Assembly: GCA_001839685.1 (NCBI GenBank)
Contig: MLAK01001079.1
Span: 1 to 34,613, forward strand
Reading direction: 5' to 3'
Source: Tritrichomonas foetus
Lineage: Eukaryota > Parabasalia > Tritrichomonadida > Tritrichomonadidae
Length of the DNA stretch: 34,613 nucleotides
Shown: positions 8,691-16,924 of the stretch, piece after piece
How positions within the stretch are numbered: the first letter of the stretch is position 1
How the letters are laid out: each line of letters starts with the position of its first letter
The notes under the pieces: generated by a model
The model's database searches: none
What the model was told of the DNA's origin: nothing
What the model saw: only the letters and a program-made list of their open reading frames with translations
Made by a program: the position numbers and the translations under genes

Positions 8691-11105
8691 TTATACATTC
8701 ATTTTCAAGTATCCATTCCAAAATTCAGTGATTCCATCAATATATAATTCACAATTTAGATTAACAATGAGAGACAACATTTTTATCCATGGTCTCACGA
8801 TATTCTGTGCAACTTCTAAATGAAATTGTCCAATTAATTTTTTATTATTGATTTCATCATCATTAAAAATAAAATGATTTATTTCTTGAAAAGTGGATTC
8901 ATGATAGTCTGAAATATAAGGTGAAAAATCGCTAAAAATCAAAAAAGCTTTCAATAAAATGATTTCATCATTGTCATTTTTTTCAGTATCAAATGATGCA
9001 GATTTGATTCCATTATAAAATTCACCATAAACTTTCATAATTTCGCTATTTTTTGTTCCATTAAATAACAGAAACACCAAATCAATGAAATTTGAACAGC
9101 TTTCTAAAGGGAAATATGCACTGATTATTGGAAAAAGTTCATTTAGTTCTTTAATTTTGGAATTTCTTAAAAGAAAAGCTAAAAGTAAAGCGAGAATATT
9201 TTCTTTGTTTGGCAAAATTGATTCAAATGTACCTTTTAGCAAATTATGAAGGATTCCAAGACCTTCAGCCTTAAAGTTAGGCTTATCCACATATTCTGTC
9301 ACAAAATGATAAACAAAAAATAAAAGGCGATCTGGATCAAGATTGGGAAAAAGGAGATTCCCATTTTTTAGAATCCAGCCAAATCGTTTTATTATATATC
9401 GTTTAGGATCATTATGACAATTATATTCATCATAAGCAAAAAGAGAATCATTCATTAAAACACTCCAATTCGAAAATGGAATTTCTTTTCGAATTTTTGA
9501 AGTTCTATTTTTCATCTTCTGTGTTTTACCATTTTTATTCAAGTGAAGAAAACCTCTGGAAGTTCTTCTTTGTGCACTCTTAAGAGATTCCTGAAAATGA
9601 ACTTCTTTTTTCTTTAAATTCTCAAAATTATTGAAACTATTTGGATTATTTAAAATACAGTAATGTAAATTGCTCATGTTATTTAAGGTATTCATAGTGT
9701 TTTGATTCTCAAAAGTTTTTTGGTTTTGTAAAGTTTTTAAGGCTTTTATGATTTGATTATTATAGTAGTGATTGTTGTCATTGTGATTTGAACGTAGATA
9801 CTTACAAAATTCGCATTTAGTGTCATTCGTTTGAACACCAAATAAACATTCACAGCACCCAGAAATTTCATTTACGGCTGAATCAAGGATTTTATTTAAA
9901 ACGACTTCATCTGAACATCTCATTTGGAATTTCCTTAATCGATTAATTGCATTTCCTGTCCCACCGATGTAAGGATGACTTTCAAAAGAAGGATCAATTG
10001 AATCAACCCTGACTTTTCTTTTTAGCTTCCTTCGATATCTTTTAATAAAACGTCCATAAATCATTCCAATAATTACTAATGAGAATCCAATTGCTGCAAC
10101 ACAAGAAATGAATGCAATTGTTAATAGCGTAAAAATATTTTCAATAACTGGATCAAGTTCATATGCCAAAACCTCATAAAATGATAAAACATATCGAGTA
10201 TATATTACACGTTTCATTAACATAATTTGACGGCCACTTTTTTCAGAAATGTTGACTGTATCAATTCCCAGTTCAGTTATATTTATATCTGTTAAAATAT
10301 CATTCCATAAATCTTTGCCGAGTTCGGAAATCGTAGGATAAAGTGGATGAGTGGATGTATAATTGATTGGCATGACTGCGCCTAAACTATTTTCAATAAT
10401 AACATTTCCTGAATTATCGAATACCAAAAAATGTGCATATGATGGAAGTGTACGTGATTTCAACATATTCCATAAATCTGGAACTCGAAGAGCTGCACAT
10501 CCAACAATTTTAACACCATTATTTTCGACTGGAAAAAAAGCTGAATAAACACGTGGTTCAGTTTGCCCTCCAAAAACTGGTAAAGCAGTTGACCAGGATG
10601 GTTTTTGATGATCTTCATAAATTCGAAAGTCACTGTTTTCTATCGGCATATAGTCAATTAATTCACCTTCTTTGTCTCGATCGAAATTAGAAAAATCGGT
10701 TTCTCCACTTGAATACTTTTTGATAACGTCGTGGGTTTTGTTATAAGGAAAATAATAAAACGCATTGAATTTATGAAGGTCTGTTTCATCATACTCCATT
10801 TGACACCCACTGATGTTTTGAAATTTGATATAAAATCGATATGGCCGAGGTGATGAAGCCTCGTTGACAGTATCACAAAAATCTCTGTATCTCGAAATAT
10901 TTTCTGGTTCGGTACTGACGTAAAATGGCGGTTGAGACGATCTGGCTAGAATTTCTGCGAATATTTCATATCTTGTCAATAATTCACCAATTGAATACGA
11001 AATCGACATAGAATGAGTGGCAATGTGATCTGAAAGCATAGAAAATATTGAATTATGCGCAATACCTCTGACTTCTGCCCATAATAGAAAAAACGCAGTC
11101 CCCAT
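8691..11105 (-). CDS. Receptor-like membrane protein: sensor domain, TM and degenerate phosphodiesterase-like domain
   Basis: An 804-residue reading from the only ATG. The N-terminal hydrophobic segment is incomplete, and the frame stays open upstream (see 11106-11231). Residues about 20-320 form a predicted extracellular sensor of Cache-like character with N-glycosylation sites. A membrane helix lies at about 323-350, followed by a basic stop-transfer (RFIKRYRRKLKRK). After a low-complexity linker, residues about 560-800 follow the layout of a class I cyclic nucleotide phosphodiesterase, but key residues are changed. The HNxxHA position reads PNFKA (609-613), the HD position reads RN (647-648), and only the later Asp (D726 in SDFS) may remain. 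It would sense a ligand without hydrolysing cNMP. The PDE call is by eye. Confidence 0.65.
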   Translation of the reverse strand: MGTAFFLLWAEVRGIAHNSIFSMLSDHIATHSMSISYSIGELLTRYEIFAEILARSSQPPFYVSTEPENISRYRDFCDTVNEASSPRPYRFYIKFQNISGCQMEYDETDLHKFNAFYYFPYNKTHDVIKKYSSGETDFSNFDRDKEGELIDYMPIENSDFRIYEDHQKPSWSTALPVFGGQTEPRVYSAFFPVENNGVKIVGCAALRVPDLWNMLKSRTLPSYAHFLVFDNSGNVIIENSLGAVMPINYTSTHPLYPTISELGKDLWNDILTDINITELGIDTVNISEKSGRQIMLMKRVIYTRYVLSFYEVLAYELDPVIENIFTLLTIAFISCVAAIGFSLVIIGMIYGRFIKRYRRKLKRKVRVDSIDPSFESHPYIGGTGNAINRLRKFQMRCSDEVVLNKILDSAVNEISGCCECLFGVQTNDTKCEFCKYLRSNHNDNNHYYNNQIIKALKTLQNQKTFENQNTMNTLNNMSNLHYCILNNPNSFNNFENLKKKEVHFQESLKSAQRRTSRGFLHLNKNGKTQKMKNRTSKIRKEIPFSNWSVLMNDSLFAYDEYNCHNDPKRYIIKRFGWILKNGNLLFPNLDPDRLLFFVYHFVTEYVDKPNFKAEGLGILHNLLKGTFESILPNKENILALLLAFLLRNSKIKELNELFPIISAYFPLESCSNFIDLVFLLFNGTKNSEIMKVYGEFYNGIKSASFDTEKNDNDEIILLKAFLIFSDFSPYISDYHESTFQEINHFIFNDDEINNKKLIGQFHLEVAQNIVRPWIKMLSLIVNLNCELYIDGITEFWNGYLKMNV

Positions 11106-11231
11106 GATAATAATCGAAATAGTTGTAAATACTATCTTAATAATGCTTTTCTGTCTTTTGTATTTATCATAATTGATGCCCCCGGAGACACTTGTTTCCC
11201 GATAAATTTTGGCGAAATTGGAAAGGTAATT
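11106..11231 (-). other. ATG-less 5' extension of the 8691-11105 frame
   Basis: Forty-two codons upstream of the ATG at 11105 remain open in the same frame up to a TAA at 11232-11234. They read like a protein: SNFAKIYRETSVSGG, a basic KYKRQK, then IIKIVFTTISIII. The last part supplies the missing half of the N-terminal membrane helix that the 11105 start would cut in two. No ATG exists in this frame. The original start codon appears lost, or lies beyond an unrecognised intron. Confidence 0.5.
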
Positions 11232-11250
11232 TTAAAATGGCTACTTTTTC

Positions 11251-11255
11251 AGTGA
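11251..11255 (-). promoter_or_regulatory. Initiator-like TCACT
   Basis: TCACT on the minus strand matches the trichomonad initiator consensus TCA(C/T)(A/T). It lies about 20 nt before the open extension at 11231. This placement fits the short 5' leaders of trichomonads if translation once began near 11230. The match is only five bases. Confidence 0.3.
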
Positions 11256-11287
11256 ATAAATGGCAGATAAATTGAAAGAAATTCAAA

Positions 11288-11722
11288 TCATTGAAAAAAT
11301 TTTACATGATTTCGAAAAAATTCCTCATATCCACGAGAAAATAAATGAATACTGTTATTTTCAATATATTTTATATTAAAGTATCTAATTCTATGATATT
11401 TATCAAAAATATTAAAAGATAAACATTTTCTTTTTCTGAGATATAGTTGTTTTAGTGATATTATCTCATAAAACAAATTGTGAGAGTCACAGAAAAATTT
11501 AAATCCATATTATTTTTCAAATCTTCAATCAATTTTTGAATTAAGCTTTTCAAAAGATCTTTCTGCGTATTAGGATGAATACAATAGAAGACTGATAATA
11601 AATGAAGATAATTTTTGTTTTTTTTCTTCTCCATTATTCATTAATTTCTTGTCTATTTCACAGAATACGCTTATATTGAATGTCATCTTTTTATATATCT
11701 TATTTTTGACTTTATGGATCAT
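11288..11722 (-). pseudogene. Decayed DUF3447/ankyrin-type gene fragment
   Basis: The frame starts at ATG 11722 (FNISVFCEIDKKLMNNGEE). It shifts to another frame giving LHLLSVFYCIHPNTQKDLL and KSLIQKLIEDLKNNM, then returns to NLFYEIISLKQLYLRKRKC and ends at 11288. The order of a helical leader, an IHP/IRP motif and FYEI.LK matches the N-terminal region of DUF3447 proteins such as the one at 1631-2932. At least two frameshifts and internal stops rule out a product. No DUF3447 core or ankyrin repeat remains, so this is a 5' fragment only. Confidence 0.5.
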
Positions 11723-12237
11723 TTATTTCAGATGTTTAAGACCCAAAACTAAAGGCTAGATGAACCACTCTTTCTCTCATATACATTTTATGAGTTAAAT
11801 AAACCAGTTCAATCGTGAAAAATATATATTATTCAATATTAGAACAAACATAGCCTTCAATACAAGTTGTTCAAAGTTAAATCACTCATTCAATTTTTTG
11901 GGGTAAAGTTGGTGTCTTTATAATTAAAATTCATTTTTCAGTTATGATTCTTTTCACAATAATACAGGATGTCTAACTCTGTTTGAATTTTAACTCATTC
12001 CGTTATTTCAATAATTCATCATCTAGGGATATTTACTTGTATAAATTATGTATTTTTAGATATTTGGTTGATGATACCTTTTTTTTTTTTTAAAAAAAAA
12101 AATAGATCCATATCATGAAAACGGAAAAACAGACTATTTTAGATAAACATTCATGTTAGGGTTAACAGAAGATTTAAACTACACATCTAAAATAAAGTAA
12201 TAAGAAAATTTGATTTAGTTGATTTATTAAATCAAAT
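11723..12237. other. Intergenic spacer with A/T tract
   Basis: About 500 nt with no gene. It contains a T13A11 run (12079-12102) that is nearly self-complementary. At the end bordering the next gene, it carries one arm and the loop of the 12-bp inverted repeat listed separately. Confidence 0.4.
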
Positions 12238-12239
12238 TT
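12206..12239 (-). repeat. Perfect 12-bp inverted repeat at the 3' end of the ankyrin gene
   Basis: AAATTTGATTTA (12206-12217) is the exact reverse complement of TAAATCAAATTT (12228-12239), with a 10-nt loop. One arm overlaps the stop codon of the 12238-14748 gene, so a hairpin could form at the very start of its 3' untranslated region. A role in 3'-end formation is speculative. Confidence 0.45.
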
Positions 12240-14748
12240 AAACTATTTTTAATGCGTGGTGAATGAGAGAAGATATATTTTCGATACCAGAAAGTGCTCC
12301 CATCACTTCATCCACAGTTTTTTTGGAATTATCATTTAAAAGCTGTATGATCCCATAATAGAATCCCCAACTTATTGAAAACTGGACTATACTTTGATTA
12401 TCCAAAACGCTCCGATCATGATTATAATTTTCCATGAGCCAATCAAAAATTTCTGGATTATTTAATTCCATGGAAACATGTAAAGCAGTCTTAATGTCAA
12501 GATTACAATTATGTTGGATGAGTAAGTGTAAAATTTCCAAATTTCCTCCTTGAACTGCAAAACTCAGTGGAAGTTCATTTAGACTAATTTGATCATAGTA
12601 ATTTAGTATTAAGTATTTAAAGCATTTAATTGATCCAAATACTATAGCTGCTTCATATAATGAAAGGTTTGGAATTGTCAATTGATATAAATATATATTA
12701 TCATGAATCTTATAATTTCCTATATTTATATTGAATTGATGAATCATTTTTTGGAAATTGGTGACATCATCATTGTATAAATAATTTTCAATGGTTTGAG
12801 GAATAAGAATTCCATTATTTCTAATTTTATCTAGTTTCTCCCAGCCATTAGCCTTGAGATTGTCATACTCTTTAATGATATTTCTATATTTTTTATATTC
12901 CAGAAAGAATTCATCATCTGGGAATCCATGATCTGCAAACTCACCACGGCCATCATATTCAGTCATATGATCCAAAAATGAATATGTAACATATTTATGA
13001 GATAATTGTTTATCGATATCTTCAATTTCTTTCCAGAACCAAAAATGCATAATAAAACTTAATGAGTTGACATGCAAATTCATTTTCAAGTAATAATGAA
13101 TATGGCTTATATCAAGGGCCCTCTTTTTATAGTAATAGTATAAAATTGACATTACATTGGATTCAAATTTGTATAAATTTTTACTATTACTGTAAAGGAA
13201 AAGCATGTTCATATCATCATTGTATATTAATTGATAGAAGACAAACAACGCCATTTCATGTTCTGAGTACATTAATAAAATGAATTGATAAATAAGATTC
13301 CTATTTTTAATGTGATGCAATAAAATTTTAAACAGTACAATTTTTACAATATCATCTATGATTGAATCTGTGCTAATCATTACCTGAAGTTTTCTGATTG
13401 TTTTCATCACTTTCTCATTGTCCTTTAGATTAAATGAATTAATGATGAAATTTTTGCTCATTTCAGTAATAAGATGACTAATATTGTGATAGATTCGGTG
13501 AAATTTTGAACAATAATAATACAACTCACAGAATTGTATTTGACTTGCAAAAATATGATTCGAAATATTAATTTCACGATAAAAATTGCGATGAACATTA
13601 TTTTGATATTTGAAATTATAGAGGTTTGATTTATCAAGAAATTCAATTGCATAAAATCTCCGAGGGTATAGACAGAACATATTAACGCAACTTTCAATGC
13701 AGGATATAGTATGTGGTATATTTTTGAAATCACTTGTAAACAATTCCACAAAGTTATCTTCTCTAGATTCAGTACAGGAAAATTGTGAGTCAATATGTGT
13801 GCAAATTGTATTGAGTGTAGGCTTTTCCAACAGAAACTCACAGTATGAAACAAATCGATTTCCATTATAATTATCTGATTCTACAATAACATCATGATTA
13901 AATAGTTGTGATCTTTCTTTTGTATATTTAATTAGTTCATTTTTAGTCATTGACTTTCGACACCGAACACTATCAATATGCTGTAATGCATGTTTGGCAT
14001 ACTTGGCCATTTGTCGTGTTTTCATTGAGAAAAATCCACCAAAACTTTCTTGATTCATGTGTTGAGTATCATTTTCGGTATTCTTTTCAGTGGAGTCTTC
14101 TATTTTAGGTTGATTTACACAATCAATTGAAAAAACATATGCGTAAATGATTTTCCCATAATTCTGTAAAAATGAACCGAAATTAGCAGAAGTATTCATG
14201 TGGTTTGGCAAATTTTCCACAAAATATGTTTTATTTTCGAAATTAGATAGGTCATTGCTTTGATTTATTTTACAACTATATTTTTGATTGTTTTTAAAAT
14301 TATCAAATGCTTTTTCAGCTTCTTCATAGGAGCTATACATTAGATACACTTCTAAATTTGGATTAATATATTGCAGTTCAACGTTTCCATACTGTGAAGC
14401 ATCATTGTAAATTTCTGTTGCCGTGATGGTGGCGTCATAAATGAGCATCTTAATGAAGGTTCCTTTTAATAGTGATTCTTGATCAGCCAAAATCATAAAT
14501 ATGCTAGTTGTTCCTTTTTTGTAACAATTATGATTATCGATTTGTGCATTTTGTGCGTTTGTTAAAGAATTGAATGCACCACTATATAAAGATACACGAA
14601 TATTTTGTATTTTCATGTAAACATATGAGAAGTACTGATTTTCTGAACAAATCAAATTAGTTGAATGTTGTTCAGTAAACTTTTTGATGTCTTTCTCTGA
14701 TGCATTAAATATCCAAACTATAGTAGGTTGTATTTCTTTCGAGGTCAT
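12238..14748 (-). CDS. RRM-like plus DUF3447/ankyrin protein
   Basis: An 836-residue protein with ATG at 14748. The N-terminal 310 residues show divergent RRM-like folds. One, about 96-160, has TFIKMLIYDA as beta-1 and VYLMYSSYEEAEKAFDNF as beta-3/alpha-2. A second, from about 173, has KTYFVENLP and YGKIIYAYVF, with a charged insertion before RFVSYCEF. From about 390 to 640 comes the helical DUF3447 leader, and about 645-836 the DUF3447/ankyrin part (LYEAAIVFGSIKCFKYLILN, then GGNLEILHLLIQH). The role is unknown; RNA contact plus protein binding is an inference. TCATT (14762-14766) upstream is an initiator match that predicts a 16-nt leader. Confidence 0.75.
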   Translation of the reverse strand: MTSKEIQPTIVWIFNASEKDIKKFTEQHSTNLICSENQYFSYVYMKIQNIRVSLYSGAFNSLTNAQNAQIDNHNCYKKGTTSIFMILADQESLLKGTFIKMLIYDATITATEIYNDASQYGNVELQYINPNLEVYLMYSSYEEAEKAFDNFKNNQKYSCKINQSNDLSNFENKTYFVENLPNHMNTSANFGSFLQNYGKIIYAYVFSIDCVNQPKIEDSTEKNTENDTQHMNQESFGGFFSMKTRQMAKYAKHALQHIDSVRCRKSMTKNELIKYTKERSQLFNHDVIVESDNYNGNRFVSYCEFLLEKPTLNTICTHIDSQFSCTESREDNFVELFTSDFKNIPHTISCIESCVNMFCLYPRRFYAIEFLDKSNLYNFKYQNNVHRNFYREINISNHIFASQIQFCELYYYCSKFHRIYHNISHLITEMSKNFIINSFNLKDNEKVMKTIRKLQVMISTDSIIDDIVKIVLFKILLHHIKNRNLIYQFILLMYSEHEMALFVFYQLIYNDDMNMLFLYSNSKNLYKFESNVMSILYYYYKKRALDISHIHYYLKMNLHVNSLSFIMHFWFWKEIEDIDKQLSHKYVTYSFLDHMTEYDGRGEFADHGFPDDEFFLEYKKYRNIIKEYDNLKANGWEKLDKIRNNGILIPQTIENYLYNDDVTNFQKMIHQFNINIGNYKIHDNIYLYQLTIPNLSLYEAAIVFGSIKCFKYLILNYYDQISLNELPLSFAVQGGNLEILHLLIQHNCNLDIKTALHVSMELNNPEIFDWLMENYNHDRSVLDNQSIVQFSISWGFYYGIIQLLNDNSKKTVDEVMGALSGIENISSLIHHALKIV

Positions 14749-14761
14749 TCTCTTTTTCTAG

Positions 14762-14766
14762 AATGA
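14762..14766 (-). promoter_or_regulatory. Initiator-like TCATT
   Basis: TCATT on the minus strand matches the trichomonad Inr consensus TCA(C/T)(A/T) and predicts a start site at 14764, 16 nt before the ATG at 14748. A GAACTGGC element (14779-14786) lies just upstream of it. The short match makes this tentative. Confidence 0.35.
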
Positions 14767-14824
14767 AATGTTAATTATGCCAGTTCACATTTACCTTTGA
14801 AATTTTCCAAAGTGAAATGTCAGA

Positions 14825-15290
14825 AGATTGCGTCAAAAATGTAATAATCTGAAATTTAAAGAGAATAATATCATGACTGACTCCATTATTGTTATTAATA
14901 TCTGGATTATTTTCTAAAATTGATGGTTTAATTCGAGAATTGAGTTTAACATTTCCAATTTTTGAAATAAAATCAATGAAATCATGAACTTCATCTATTC
15001 AAATAGTTTTTGCATGTTTTTCTTCTGAATTTATTTGTTTTCGATGTGGCAGATTTTCATTTTCTTCTTCTTCAATGTTGAATTTCTTCATTCGATTGTA
15101 ATTTTGATTGATGATATAAATAATTACCATTTTCTTCTGTTAAAATGAATTTTTGTATGACTTTTTCATAAAATTTTGGATTTGATATGGTGGAATTCAT
15201 TGAATTCACGATCTTTCCAAAACTCTGATATTCATTTTATTTCCATTTCTTTCCGAATGTTCTTCTGAAATCTCATTCAAAATGATGAAT
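14825..15290 (-). pseudogene. Decayed protein-coding gene, family unknown
   Basis: Minus-strand coding pieces follow each other in different frames: LNEISEEHSERNGNK, then EYQSFGKIVNSMNS and NPKFYEKVIQKFILTEENG, then a frameshift to KKFNIEEEENENLPHRKQ. An in-frame TGA follows, then IDEVHDFIDFISKIGN and IKPSILENNPDINNNNG. The composition is like the neighbouring real genes and unlike the AT-rich spacers. At least three lesions are visible. No known domain is recognised, and the ends are approximate. Confidence 0.5.
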
Positions 15291-15429
15291 ACTGTCAAGA
15301 CAAAACTTTTTTATTGGAAGAGAAGAAATGCATTTGCAACCATTTAATAATTGAAAAAGCCAGTAATTTCTGAAGTAAATATCCTCACTTTTTCAGTGAA
15401 AAAAACGATTTTTTATAAAATCTTGATTA

Positions 15430-16542
15430 ATGACTTTTATCACCGAGACTCATAACTGCGCGTCCGTACCAGAACCAATTACCATCAATGATTTTGAAGA
15501 AAGATCTGAAGAGACTACCGGAAATTTTCACGACGATTATTCTGAATCATATAATAACGACGAAAAAGGAGAAGATCCGATGGAATTCGATCATTTGTCA
15601 ATTGCTGTTGATTCTTTACTTCATGGAGCTTCACCTTACGATTTTCCAGTTGATATTTTAACACAGGCATTACCAATCATCAAGTCAACCAAAATTCAAT
15701 TTGTCCAAAATAAAGATTACATTGGTGCTAATCATATTAAGAAAATTCAGGATGAGGTTTCACATGCAATCACTGTTTCTAATTTTTCGAAGCAATGTGA
15801 TAACCAAGTTCAAGCAGTTTTAAGCAAAAAAAAGCGTGCTGAAGATGATTTAGATATAATTATACAAGAGTGGGACAGACGAAATAAAGACCTTGAAGCT
15901 CAAATTGAATCAAAAAGAAGAAAATTAATTTTCGAATTAAAAAATGAATTACAAAAATTTGATATGTCAGCTGAAAGCCAGCTTTCGAATGTCACTTTTC
16001 GTCCTTCACCCCAAACCCTGAAACTTCGAAAAAAAGAAGATGGACTTGTTGCAAATGAAAATTATCTGGAAGCAGAAAAAATAAAACGAAAAGCAGATAA
16101 ATTAGAAGTCGTTCAAAATGAAATTTGCAAAGCAAGAGTTTATGAAGAAATTGAAAAAAATCGAGCCAATTTACTCGAAAAGCAAGAGGCACAAATACAA
16201 ATATTGGAACAATGGGCAGATGAAAGGAGAAGGGATTTTATGAAAGCTCGAAATATTGAAGTTTCAGCAGCCAGAAAAAGATTTTTGAATTATGAAAAAC
16301 AATTGGAGCAAATGAATAAAAAAGGAATAGCACCAAATCCAAACTTAGGATTTACAACTAAAAATGTATCAAGAAAAGAAGGTTTAAAGGCTGTAAGAAA
16401 TGCAGCTCTATGTAAGCCAAAAATGTCAGCTCCAGTTCATCGAAAAACAAGGATGTCTGTGATGTGTTACAGGCCATCCACATCTGTGTGCCAACAATAT
16501 CGGAAAAGCAAAACAAGGTCTTCATTGAACATGTTAAAATGA
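15430..16542 (+). CDS. Coiled-coil protein, paralogue of the 3148-4119 product
   Basis: A 370-residue protein. An acidic head (1-55) is followed by a conserved short helix region (AVDSLLHGASPYDFP, about 59-73) and a Tyr/Ala/Asp segment (NKDYIGANHIKKIQDEV). Long Lys/Glu-rich coil then carries the family block LEAEKIKRKADKLEVVQ (about 213-229), and the tail is basic and Ser-rich. The helix region and the block align in order with the 3148-4119 protein. The ATG at 15430 is the first in frame. AACGATTTT, resembling a Myb-type element, lies about 20 nt upstream. A cytoskeletal role is an inference from composition. Confidence 0.85.
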   Translation: MTFITETHNCASVPEPITINDFEERSEETTGNFHDDYSESYNNDEKGEDPMEFDHLSIAVDSLLHGASPYDFPVDILTQALPIIKSTKIQFVQNKDYIGANHIKKIQDEVSHAITVSNFSKQCDNQVQAVLSKKKRAEDDLDIIIQEWDRRNKDLEAQIESKRRKLIFELKNELQKFDMSAESQLSNVTFRPSPQTLKLRKKEDGLVANENYLEAEKIKRKADKLEVVQNEICKARVYEEIEKNRANLLEKQEAQIQILEQWADERRRDFMKARNIEVSAARKRFLNYEKQLEQMNKKGIAPNPNLGFTTKNVSRKEGLKAVRNAALCKPKMSAPVHRKTRMSVMCYRPSTSVCQQYRKSKTRSSLNMLK

Positions 16543-16551
16543 TAAAATCTG

Positions 16552-16552
<1 letters not shown>

Positions 16553-16602
<50 letters not shown>
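16553..16602. repeat. Compound microsatellite (TA)16(GA)9
   Basis: Sixteen TA units (16553-16584) pass directly into nine GA units (16585-16602), starting 10 nt after the stop of the 15430-16542 gene. It is likely to vary in length between strains. The rest of the 16543-16924 spacer holds no gene. Confidence 0.9.
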
Positions 16603-16603
<1 letters not shown>

Positions 16604-16874
16604 GAATGAAATTTATATTTGATACAATATATTATGTTAGATAGAGATAGATAAGAAGAGTTTTTATTATTTCCTAAATTTTTATCATTCTTATGTTTAG
16701 TAAAAGATACGCGGGATTCATATATTTGATAAAAATCTTTTTTAATAAATAACTTGGTTTGCATTTAAATGAATAACTTTGATTGCACAAAGGAAATCAC
16801 CTCTCACGCAATCGACAAAAATGAAATGAAATGAAACGATATCTCATATTTTGACATTTTGAAATTGAAAAATT

Positions 16875-16884
16875 ACGAATTGGC
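16875..16884 (+). promoter_or_regulatory. Candidate upstream element ACGAATTGGC
   Basis: The same 10-mer as at 4149-4158, here about 41 nt before the ATG at 16925 and in the same orientation relative to its gene. A promoter role is inferred from this repeated placement. Confidence 0.35.
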
Positions 16885-16924
16885 AAATATTCCCAAAAGG
16901 TAAATATTCAAAATTCGAATATTA

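Noticed and set aside
11079..11084. Out-of-frame short ATG frames before the sensor gene as its true start
   Set aside because: The upstream ATG near 11180 opens a frame that stops after a dozen codons and does not join the gene.
15992..16192. Antisense frames inside the coiled-coil and kinase genes
   Set aside because: They are shadows of Glu/Lys-rich coding sequence, giving Leu/Phe/Ser-rich nonsense on the other strand.
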